In this document: positions 42,161 through 52,989 of the stretch, piece by piece
Layout of the letters: every line of letters starts with the position of its first letter
Position numbering within the stretch: the stretch's first letter is position 1
Assembly (NCBI GenBank): GCA_025765615.1
Contig: JAIVFJ010000164.1
Span: 1-64,000 of the forward strand
DNA from: Zopfochytrium polystomum
Lineage: Eukaryota > Chytridiomycota > Chytridiomycetes > Chytridiales > Chytridiaceae
Direction: 5' to 3'
Length of the DNA stretch: 64,000 nt
Translations under genes and position numbers: made by a program
The notes under the pieces: generated by a model
What the model saw: only the letters and a program-made list of their open reading frames with translations
Database searches by the model: none
What the model was told of the DNA's origin: nothing

Positions 42161-45100
42161 ATGCCTGGCCCCGCAGCTGCGGCCTCGCCAAAGGTTCCGC
42201 CAAAACCCCCCTCCCCCGTCCAAAACGCCGTCGCAGACGGTGGTCGCTGCGCCGAGTCCTGCACCAGTCTCTAAACAGGTAAGCTTAAATGGGCGATCAG
42301 CTCGTACTCGGAGGACTAAAGACAGCTGTCTCAAAAACAGAGCTCCGCACTGCTCGATGTCGGCAAACCTAAACCCCCTCTATCAAAAAACACTTCGCAG
42401 GTCGCCTTTGCTGGATCACCAAAGGACGCGCCGAAATCGACTCAGCCCGTGCCACCACTTTCAAAGCAGGTTTGAAGACTTTTCTGGGGAACTTGTGGGC
42501 CGCGTTGACGTTGATCTTTGAGCCAGAGCTCGGGGGTCCTCGATGCCACCAAACTGAAGGCGCCGCTCTCGAAGAACGCATCGCAAGCAGTTATACCATC
42601 CAGCCCACCACCGCTGTCAAAGCAGGTACCGATAGCTCTTGCTTTCTCCCTCGATCGTTGAGGAATCGAGTTCACACAAACATTACTTTCCGACAGAGCT
42701 CGGCAGTGCTTGACGGCGGCGGCAAGCCGGCGGCTATCGTTCCACCGTCACGCGAGTCCGTCAAGCCCGCCAGCAAAAAGGCCACAAAACCCGCCGCAAC
42801 AGAAAAGCCCGCAGAACCCGACCCGCGTGACCGCCCGCCGCCGCCTTCACCGAACGTCGCAGCAACAGCGCCGAAACCCAGCAGCAGCAGCGCGGCGGCG
42901 ACAGCGCCGTCCCGCGCCGTGCCGCAGATCGTCGTCGAGCCGCCGAGCAACAGGCCGTCGCAGATTCGAGGGCCAGGGGCGGCGGGCGGCAGGGCGCCTT
43001 CGCGCGAGGCTTCTCGCATCGCGCTGCTCAAGTCGGAGAGCGTGTCGAGCGCTGGTGGTGGTGCCAGGGTGACGGAGACGAAGGACGACGCGTCCGAGGC
43101 GGCGCTGAAGCCGAAGCTGGCGCAAAGTATGGCGGGAGGGGAGGGATCTCGCATGGTGCGGCTGTTGCTAACGTTGCGGAATTTTTTGCAGAAGGCGACA
43201 CCGCTCTTAAAAAAGTTGGTGTAGGCGGCCAGTCGGCCGCGGCAAGATCTGCCTCACCAAGCAGAGAAAACGCGCAACCACCGTCCGAGCCATCTGCAAG
43301 TTCCAAGCTGTCTCGAGCTGACCCTCCTGCTGCGTCCCCAGCCGGCGCAGCCCAGAAAACTTTAGTTAAGCCGACTGCGATAAAGAAACAAGCTGGACCA
43401 CCAACCCAAGCCGAGACCGAGCCGCCAGCGAACCTATCCACTAGCACCCCGACAGCGATAGGACCTCGTTCCAAATCGCCCCCACCGCAACCCTCGCTTG
43501 CCCCCAACGCACCGACGAAAATACCGACAAAAAGTAGCCTGAAGTCACCGGCGGATTCCTCGGCTGCAGATAAAAGCGGCGGGCCGTCGGTCGTAAGCCC
43601 AAAGCTGGGAAACAAGGACGTTGGTGGACTTCCCCCCTCTGTAAAGTTCAGTGCCGACACTGCAGGAGGAACATCCCAGGAAGCTTTGGTGAAGAAGACG
43701 ACCAGTCTGAAAAAGAGCGGAACCTCTGCAGCCAAAGGCAGCGCAGGTGATTCTCCAGCCGTCGCTAGTTCAAACCCTTCAGAATCCGAAACGAAAGGTG
43801 GACTGTCAGTAGCAGACGCAAAAGGAAAAGTAACGAATACTACTATGCCGAAAGGTCCTGCTAAAAAGGACTCTTTGGCAAAGTCCCCAAAAGCATCTTC
43901 GCTCTCTGCCGGGCCCGAGACGTTGCAGCCAGATCAGGCCTCTGGAGGCCCTCCTGGAACCGGGCCCGCAAATGGACTACCAGGCTCTCCTCAATCGCCT
44001 TCGAGTCCTGTCACCCGGAAGCCGAGAGCAGCTGCGGGCCTCGCACCCCCGGGCCCGTCTTCCCCGCGCCCTTCTCCCGCCAGACCCGTCGTCGGCCAGA
44101 AGTCTCTCGCCGTCGCCCCAACCGAACAGCCGTCGCCAGCCTCCGACGGCAGACCAACTGCGCAAAGAGCTGTCACACGGGAGGAGAAGACCCTTTCACC
44201 GACATCGGACGGCCCGCGCTCCCCACCGCCCCCGCCCAAACGCACAGCCCCGCAGAACGCCCCAACGCCCACTCCAGCGAGACAGCCCACCAAACCGTCG
44301 CCCAACTCGCCGTCGCCACTCTCCCCGCCGCCGCCCCTTGCCCGCTCCCGCGCCGCCGCCGCCGCCGCACCGCGGGGCGTCCCGCCCGACTTCAACCCCG
44401 CCGCGTCCTCCCGCACCATCTCCGCCTTCCCCGACAAGCCGCCAACAAAAAGGGCGGGCGGCGCCGCGACAGCGACCCCGCGCGACCTCGCGCTGACAAA
44501 GGAGGAGATCGAGAGGGAGGCGGCGGAGATTGCAAAGGCGGTTACGGACGAGGAGAGGAGGGTGCGCGAGGTCAAGGAGGCGGAGGCTGCGGCCGCGCGC
44601 AGGGCGAGCGTCGCGGCCGTAGTCGGTGGTGGTGGTGGAAAGGGTGCCGGCGGCGGCGCGGCTGGGAAGACGGCGGACTCTAAAACGAGGACGCGAGCGG
44701 CACCGGGGTCGACGACGGGAGACGGGGATACCGGTGAGGCGGAGGAGGTGGCGGCCGACGGGGCTGAGGGCGGCGACGGGTCCGTGACTGCTGCGAAGAG
44801 CGCCGCGCAGGGGCAGCCGAAAACCGTCACCGTCGAGAAGAAGAAGCTCCGACCTGTTCCCGGCCCAGCGGCGGCGGGCGCTAATGCGGGGGCGAGCGGA
44901 GCGGCGACGAAGCCGGCTGCACGGTCTGCGCGATCCGAATCGGTCCCGCCGCCGCCGAGAGTGAAGCTGACCCCGGCCGCCGCAAACCCGGCGGCGTCCA
45001 GAACGGCCAAGAACGCGGGAAAGCCGGCGGCAAAGGCAAAGGCTGAGGGGCCCGCCAAAGTCGGGTCGGAACAAAGACCAAAATCGACGGAGGCCCGCGC

Positions 45101-48100
45101 GAAATCGTTGGAGAGGCCTGTGCCGAAGAAGGAAGGTGAGAAGACCGCGAAGCCGCAAGGGGCCAGGCCGCCACAAGGGGCGGCGGAAAAAGGAGCAGTG
45201 AAGCCTCCAAAGCCAGCTGCAGGAAAAGATGGAGAGACAGCCACATCGCAACAGGTCGGTCCAGACGCGAAAGCGGCGGAGGGGCCGGCGAAGATGGAAG
45301 TGAAACCCGTCATTCTGAAGAGAAAGTCCAATTCTGTCCCACCGCCGAGCGACCGGAAGCCGGCTCAGCGGCGTAGGCGGCCGACGGACGGCAACCTTGA
45401 TGACGGAAGTGAAGGAGAAGGAGCAAGCGAGACTTCCGGTGGAGGCGGCAAAGACGCAGAAAAGTCGTCAAGCAAGCCGAGCTCTGATGGAAACCGCGCA
45501 AAATCGCCAAAGCCAGGAGGAAGCCCGACAAAACCCGACGGAGCTCGCAAACCGGACGGAAAGGCTGGAGCGAAAGGCGACGGAAAGCCTCCCACGGACG
45601 GGAAACAAGGAAAATCGGGGGGCGGCGCGAAGGGGAAACGGGCAGATTCAGCGAGTCGCGGCAAGCCGCCGCAGAACGAAGCAGCCGGCGGAAGCCGGTC
45701 CGCGAGCGCCGGGAAGAAAGGCGGTTCCGCAGGCGCCAGGAAGTCAAAGGAACGGTCCGCCGAGCCCCGACCGGAGCCCTTCGTCGAAGCTACTCCGGCG
45801 TGGTACGCCCAGCCGGAAGACGACGGCTTCTTTGCAATGGGCCTCGCTCCTCCGCCATCGCAACCACCGCCGCCGCCGCCCCCATCGGCGCCCTCGCAGA
45901 CGCAGCCGCCACCAGCACCGCCTCGGCCGGCCCGCGCGCAGGACCTCCCGCCCCCGCGAGCGCCCCAGTTCGTTCCATTCGACCCGGCAGCCGCCTTACC
46001 CTCGGCGCCTCTCGTCCTCCGCCCGTCCCGCCCGCAGCCCCCCCCGCCCTCATTCTTCCCCAGCCCGACACGCCCACAGCCGCGGCAGCCCCCACCAGAC
46101 CGATATCCCGTCGCCGCCGCCGCCGCCCAGTCCTGGGAGTTTGCAGAGCCAAAGAGCGTCACCTGGAACGACATGGAGAGCTTCTACGGACGCCCGCGCC
46201 ACCGCCGCCACCACCACCATCGGCCCGCGACATTTGACGGCGCCGGCGGACGGAGGAGGAGGCGAAGCGCGTCTGCGGCGGTGTGGGATGATCCGGAGTA
46301 CGTGTGGGCGCCGGCCGACAGGCTGTTTGACGGAGAAGATGCGGTGGACGAGTACTGGGAGGAGGTCGAATATTACCCGCCGCGCCGCCGCAGAGTGAGT
46401 TTGTGGCCGGTTTCATTTTACCCCCTCGGCTTTGCGGTGACTCCAACACTTGCGCCGGGCTCAATCACTCTGTTCTTTTTGATCTGCAGGGAGCTCGAAA
46501 CGGGTACGATCGCCCGCTCTATGTCGACTTCGACCGTTTCGACTATGACGACTTTGACGGCCGCGAGAACCGCTTCAGGAGAGACGGAGCGCGGGAGAAA
46601 TGGCTGTCACGTAAGAGCGCTCTCTTTGTCCACCTACACCATTCTATAACACCACTCACCCGCCACCAGAGCCGGACACCTACGATGGCGGGAACGACAG
46701 CAACTCGTGGCGAGCACCAGGCCCGCGGCCCACCACCGCGGCACACGCCGTCAAGCGCGGTCGGACTGCCGCCGAGCCCGCCGGCGGAAACAGCGACCAG
46801 GCATCCGACTTCCCCGATGCGCAGCCGCCAAATCGCGCCGCCGAAGACGAGGACGACTCGGCGCCGTCCGCCAACGCCGCCGCCGCCGGACCCAGCCCGC
46901 AGGCCGACGCCGCCGCCACCGCCTCCGGCCTCCCGTCGCCGCCGTCCGCCGCCGCCACCGAGCCAGAAAGCGGCCCCGACGCCGACCCCGTTCCGCGCAC
47001 CGACACCCCCTCGCCGCACGACGACGCGGCGCCGATGCACCCGTCAGGACGCCAGGCGGCGGGGCAAAAGTCACGCGCGGCGGCCGCGGGCAAGGTGCAG
47101 GGAAACTATCTGGCAAAGTACCTCGAGCGCCGCGGCGGTGGAGGCGGCGACGGTGCCGTGCCGCCGCCGGTCCGGCTGGAGAAGGCGGCGTCGGCGTTTT
47201 TGGAGGTGCCGGTTATCGAGCGGCCGGCTACGCGGGCGCTGCGGCGGGTGGAGCGGAGGGGTCGGAGTATGGGAGGTGCTGAGGAAGAGGAGGCGGGGGA
47301 CGCGGAGAGGCGTGGGGGACGGCGGTTACGGTGGGGGGAGAGGGGGCGGTGGGGTGGGGAGGACGACGATGTGGAGCAGAAGGAGGGGCAGGGTGAGTAC
47401 CGGAGGAGGAGGCGAGGGAGGTGGGATGACGGGGACGACGAGGAGGAGGAGTATGACGAGCGGTATTCGCAGAGGGTGAGACGGCGACGGAGGGAGAGCG
47501 GGGTACCGAGACCGGGTGGACGACGACTACGACGACGAGGTCGAGGTCGACGACCGTCCGCGCAGGAAGCAGCCGTCCCGCCTCGACGACGGCATCGTCG
47601 ACCGCCGGCGAGCCGCGGAGCCGGCGGCCGCACGCAGCGTGAACCGAAAGCCGCCGGCGAAACCCGTCACCACCACCACCTCGAGAGCACTCGTTGCCAA
47701 GAAACCCAGCGCGACCACTCAACCGCAACGCGGAGCCCCCGCGTCGACAGCCCCACCGCTGCCGCCAATCTACACCTTCCCCCCGCTCGACCCCGCGCTC
47801 TGGATGGCAGGCTTCGCGCCACGCACCCAACCTCCTCCACAGCTCCGCAACCCGCTCAACACCTCCGACTACTCCGCCGCCGCCTTCCACGCCTCCCTCC
47901 CCGCCGCCGGCGCCATGCCCCCACACATGTCCGCCCTCCTCTCCTCCGCCCTCTCCGGCGCCCTCCCCACCTTCGTCCACCTGCCGCCCCCACCCGGCTT
48001 CCCCGCCTCCACCACCACCACACCAGCAGCAGCAATCCCGCACAGTAAAACGCATCGAAAATCGCGCCCAAGCCCCGACGGACACCCAGTACTTCAACGC

Positions 48101-48512
48101 AACAAACGCACCCCACCAGTTCCTCCACCCCGCCCGCGTCAAGCTCGCCGCTGTCCCCGTCGTCGCAATGCGCCCCGCCATCGTCATCGACACCCCCTTT
48201 GGCCCCGCCCCCGCCCATTTCCTCCCGCTCCCGGACGACAACAACTCTTCGCCAAACTCACCGTACCCCTCTGCCGCCCTCCCGTCGCCGCCGTCCTTCC
48301 CGCCTTGGATCCCCGCGGACCCGACGGCAGCCGCTGCAATGGCCGCGCTACTGCTCGCCGGCGGCGGCGGCGGCGGGGGGCAGGGGACCGCCGCTGGAAT
48401 GGCCGCGGGGCCTACCGCCGCCTTCGGTAGAGGCGGCAAGCCCGCGGCCGCGGGGGTGGGAGCCAAGCCGCGCAAGGTCAAGCTGAAGGGGGCAAAGTAC
48501 CGCGTGTCGTAA
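42161..48512 (+). CDS. Very large Ala/Pro/Lys/Arg-rich low-complexity protein, frame-broken
   Basis: Exons 42161-42278, 42341-42469, 42527-42625, 42697-43126, 43192-46394, 46490-46610 and 46670-48512; roughly 2000 residues. No known domain. Exons 2 to 4 begin alike (SSxxLD) and exons 1 to 3 end alike (SKQ), showing tandem exon duplication. The middle is Lys/Pro/Ala-rich (chromatin- or nucleolus-like composition). Near 46.2 kb there is an acidic, Tyr-rich part (EYWEEVEYYPPRRRR, then YVDFDRFDYDDFDGRENRF). The C-terminal region has YTFPPLDPALWMAGF, FNATNAPHQF, VVAMRPAIVIDTPFGPAPAH and a basic end. Single-base frame breaks occur in the first exon (C-run near 42205), near 47505 and near 48010. Function unknown. 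Confidence 0.6.
42341..42800 (+). repeat. Tandem duplicated phase-0 exons
   Basis: Exons at 42341-42469 and 42527-42625 and the start of 42697-43126 share AGCTCSGBRSTSCTYGA at the 5' end, and the first two share an AAGAACRCWTCGCA core and a TCAAAGCAG 3' end. Introns between are short. Confidence 0.65.
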
Positions 48513-49010
48513 ACCACCCCCCAACAATGCCCCTTACTCCGGCCGCTCTCAACGGCATCGTTACCTCCCCGTTGCCGTCTATTCCACCCCCCGCCTGTTT
48601 CCTTTCCGACTTATATATTTTTCCCTCCTTCTGTGATGTACCCCTGTACCGGTCGCGCGTGCGTGGTTCGCTCCCCGCCCGATCGGTGCGGGATTTCTGT
48701 AACTATGTAAAGTGGAAAGAGAGGGGGGCGGGGGAGGGGAAGGAGGGAGACGGATTGGGGGGATGGACATAGACGATGCATTTCTTTACAAAAATAACAA
48801 TATATAAATCATAGGCTTCGCTTCCCTGGCCCGAGGGTGATTCAATTGTTTGTTGACGCGCAAGTTCTTTATTCGCACTCCCGCAAACCAGTTCTTCAAC
48901 CATTCCGACTGACTGGACAACTGCCAAAACCAAAAAAAAGTCAAACTTGCAGAAACAACCCCCCAATCAGCCAGTAGTCAACCGTTATCCCCCTTCCCCC
49001 CCCCCCTTTT
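48513..49010. other. Convergent intergenic region
   Basis: 3' ends of the large gene (plus) and VPS23 (minus) face each other. It contains a TATATAT stretch near 48612 and C-runs near 48995. No gene seen. Confidence 0.6.
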
Positions 49011-51589
49011 TCACTGGAACGCAATCGTCGTCTGAATCTTTGCAATCAGCGCGCGCTTGAAAAACAGCTCGCGGCCCAGGGTTCGCGCGAGCTACAGGGA
49101 GACGCAAAGGTAATTGATGGTGAGTATTGGGGAAAAGTCAACCGGATGAATGAGCGAGACCCTATCACTTGGAGTCTTCTGCCAGTCCAACAGGCGACTC
49201 CCCACCCCACTGGCGCCCTCATCGACATCCCCCTTCCTCACCTTCAAAAACACGGCCAACTCGATCCGCTCCGAGTTCAGCGCCTTCCCGAGGTAATATA
49301 TCGTGTCCTCGATGGCGTGCTCTTCGGCGACCTGTGTCGAGAAGCCTTGACACACAAAAAAGAAATAAGGATTCAGAACCGCCCGCAGCAAGTAAACGTA
49401 AAAAAAAAAAAAAAAGAAACCCCCCTTATCCCCAAAACTCAACTGGTTGTACACGACGCCGCCGGCGCCCACCAGGATCTCGTCGACCTTGACCTCGGGC
49501 TCGCTCCGCACGTTCGCAATCAGCCCAATCAGCTCGGCGTTCTGCGCCTCCAGCGCGTCAATGTTGGTTTTCACCTTGCGCTGTTGTTTTCGGGAAGCGC
49601 ACCGAACGGTTGGGGGTTGGGGGCGGGGTTGTGTAACGGGTTCAAGTGCCCGGTCAGTAACGGTAGGAAAATTGAACGTATTTTGCCGGGGGGCATCCAA
49701 AAAACAAAAGCATCAACCACACTGCATTTTTTCACCTCCTCTTCCGCAAACCTCCGCAGCACCTCCTGCACCTGGCCCGCCCCCTGCCGCCAGGTGCCTG
49801 TTGACCGCCACCAGCCGCTCGATCTCGGCATGCGTGCGCCCGCGGTGCGCCGCGTCCGCAACCCGCAGCCGCTCCCTCAGCGCCGCGCGGAGCGCCGCCG
49901 CACGCCCCGCGTCGGCGGCGTCCTTACCGCTGCCGCCGGTGGTGGCGGTGGGGGAGGTTGCGGCGGTGGAGGCCGCGGTCGCGACGAGCGGGGACGGGGC
50001 GGGTGGCGACGGGCCGCCGGTACTGCTGATGCGCGATGGCGTACGGCGGTTGCGGAGCGGGCTGCGCGGGCCTGCCGAGGGGTTGGTGGAGGTGCGGCGC
50101 AGGCGGGAGGGGCGGCGGAGCGGGCGCGAGGACGTCGTGCAGCTGCGATTGCGGCGGGCGGGCGGGGACCGGCGGTGGGGAGCCCTGCGACGGCGGCGGC
50201 GGTGGAGTCACGCCCGGGCGGTTGTATGCGGCGGCCATAACCCCCGGAGCTGACCACGAAGTGGCTGGGGACGACGACGGCGGAGGCGATGTCGACATGC
50301 CGACGCCCGAAATGTAGCCGCCGGCGAACCCGGAGCCGGAGGAGGCGGCGGACGCCGGGGACCCGGGCTTTGGCGGAATCGCGGGCGCAATTTGCGAAGG
50401 GAACCCGCCGATGCCCGACGCGACGCCCAGCTTCGGCGACGACGACAGCGATGAGGTGCCGGAGGCGCCCGGCGGCTTTGCGGGGATCGCGGGAGGCGCG
50501 CCGCCCAGAGTCCTGGATGTTGGGGGCGATGCCGAGAAGGAGGTTGCGGTCGTGGTGGCGGCGCCGTCGACGCCATAGCGTCCAGAGTTTGCTCCAGACA
50601 CGAGGTAGGACGGAGTTGCGATGGGCATCGGTGCGGTGCGCTGAGAGGGCGAGTGGTGCGAAGGCGGGTATGGGGGCGGAGGTGGGGTGGCACTCCCGCC
50701 TTGTGGGTGCGGTGAGTTTCGCGGCTGAGAGCCGCCGGGGGGCGCCGCTGGCTTTGAGTAGACGGGTGGCTCGTTCGTGAAGATTGTCTGCATGACGCCG
50801 AGAAGCTGCATAAGCGATACGTCCTGTTTCGAGAGAGAGGGAAAACATGGTTCGGGGAAGATCAGCAATTGCAATGGGTAGCGGATGGGTGAATTGAGTT
50901 ACATCAGGTCTTGTGTGCCACGTTGACAGCAGAGGATGATAGACTTTTCCCGAAAGATCGACGTGCTTGCCCTGCCGCACGAGCATGGTTGCCGTTGGCG
51001 TTACGAAACAGAATGGGGGGTGGCGCGGATACGAGTAGGGAAGCCACACGGCGATCGGTATGTTGTAGGTCGACCCACGGAACGAGATCGGGATTGTCCC
51101 GTAGAGGCAAAAGAGCAGTTGCTTTTGACCGTTGTCGTGGGCTAACAGAAGAGATCGGGTGGTAGGGTGAGGCGTAGTATCAGCAGTGGAAAAGTCATTT
51201 TGATCGATCGAGCTACTGAACACTTGAGGAGCCTCAACTGAAGTTGTCCATCTTTGGAAGGATTCCTGCGTAGGCCACGAGGACCGCATCGACGTCGCGG
51301 AATGTGCGATCTACATTCTGGTACTGGCGTGTGCATCGTGAAACAAGGGGGGCGGGGTGGACGGGTGTTAAAGTATGTATTGGCCTGGTGCTATGATGGA
51401 TGATGAATGGGATGGGATGAGATCGACCGATCCGGTCCCTCATCCTATGCCTCATCCTTATATATCTTCATATACTCATATCCTCATCCTCTCGCAGCCC
51501 CCCACCTCCTCCTCCTCCTCCTCCTGCTCCTCCTGCTCGCTCACCTTTGACGTCAAGGTCGATCTGAGCCACTGACGCGTTGCGTCCAT
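49011..51589 (-). CDS. VPS23: ESCRT-I subunit Vps23/TSG101
   Basis: Eight exons: 51589-51545, 51323-51239, 51141-50903, 50823-49736, 49580-49439, 49345-49242 and 49091-49011 are supported; the fourth contains two frame breaks. The start MDATRQWLRSTLTSK joins QNVDRTFRDVDAVLVAYAG. The UEV domain follows: DNGQKQLLFCLYGTIPISFR, GSTYNIPIAVWLPYSYPRHP and HVDLSGKVYHPLLSTWH, then SLMQLLGVMQTIFTNEPPVY. As in all UEVs the ubiquitin-conjugating cysteine is absent. A long Pro/Ser/Ala linker leads to a coiled-coil stalk (IERLVAVNRHLAAG, QVQEVLRRFAEEE, IDALEAQNAELIGLI) and the steadiness box (AEEHAIEDTIYYLGKALNSE, ELFFKRALIAKIQ). It sorts ubiquitinated cargo into multivesicular endosomes. The breaks lie in GC-rich runs (near 50030 and 49790) and look like consensus indels because both flanks are conserved. 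Confidence 0.88.
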
Positions 51590-52880
51590 GTCAGGCTGGA
51601 TCCAAGCCACAAAGGCACTCACTTTCCACGAAAAAAAGCACAGCAAGAGAAAAGTCAAGCCTTGAAGCTTTGTGCAACCGGAAGAAAAATGATGTGGATC
51701 AACAAGACGTTTACGTGACGCTGCTAGTCTACTAAACTACTGTGTGGAACAAGGGCTTCGTACAGGCGTTGGACCGAGCGGCTGTCTCGCTCCACCAATC
51801 AAATTTACCTGCCTATCACCCATGTCGTCGCGTACGTGAAGAAGCAGGACAGGGAACAGCGGGCAAAGGATTCAGAAAGTGTGAATATTGGAAAAGGGGA
51901 GTGGGTCGTATGAGTGAGCAACGAAGGTGGTGAGTTGGTGGGTGGGATTTGGTGGGTCGGTCACCCGAACGACCCAGTGGGATGTGAAGAGCAGAGAGCT
52001 AAGAGAGTTGTGTGCGCGGCGTCTGGCTGGTTCGTTGGTTCGTTGTTGGGTCGGTTGATTGGCGGCTCAGCCTTTTTTTTTTTTTTTTTTTTTTGGGTGG
52101 GGAATGAATCGAGTTGATGTCGCACAAGGGAGAGAGAGACAGAGAGACATAGAGAGAGAGGAGAGGAAGGGAGAGAGAGAGAGAGAAAGTGTGTGTGTGT
52201 GTGTGAGTGAGTGAGTGTTGACCCTGAGAGACGTTCAAGGGACTGCGGCCAAGATCTCCCCACGGTCATCTCTGTCTCTGACTCTGTCTGTACTGTCTCT
52301 GTCGCTCTCTGTCCTTTCTCTCTCTCTCTCGCTCTCTCTATCTCTGTCCCTGTCTCTCTATCCAGTCTCAGTCCCTCTGTCTCTTCCCGCTCCTTTTCAA
52401 CTCCCTCCCTTGCGGAATGGGACACACACACCGCGGGCGTCCCTAATAATATCTGGCAGTGTGTAAGTAATTATCAGTGTGTTTCCGTTCATATTATCAA
52501 ATTCTTCTAAATATTTTATTACGTACCAACAAATCATAAATGTTCCAATGGGGGCACACTGATGGGATCGGGAGATGGGAAAAAAAATTGCTCTCCTTTT
52601 TTTTTCCGACGGCCTTTGTTTCATTGGTTCGTCGTTTTCTCAATCTTTTTTTTTTTTTCTTTCTTTTTTATATGAGACAAGGAGAAGAAGCATGCATGTG
52701 CGAGTGCATGGCCCGACAGACTTGCCCCTCCCCCGGCCCACGGATTATTCATAGGAAAAACACAAAAAAATACAACATGTTTGATTTGATGATGAATAAG
52801 GGGAAAACAAAAACAAAAAAAAAAAAATTTATTATAATAGGAATCAGCAGGACACGATCCAAACGGGGTCGAATCGATTG
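51590..52880. other. Intergenic with simple-sequence tracts
   Basis: Contains a T-run at about 52072-52094, GA/GT tracts at about 52120-52205 and CT-rich sequence at about 52265-52390. No supported gene. Confidence 0.6.
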
Positions 52881-52989
52881 AACAAGGAGGGACCACGACG
52901 AGGACTACAACGACGACGACGACGACGAGGACGACGAGGACAGCTGGCGGCGGCGCTGGCGGCGGCGGCGGCGAGGACGGAGGAGGCGA

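Noticed and set aside
43991..46174. Long minus-strand Ala/Phe-rich frames opposite the large gene
   Set aside because: GC-rich codon bias opens antisense frames; the plus strand has consistent splice phases and the minus strand does not.
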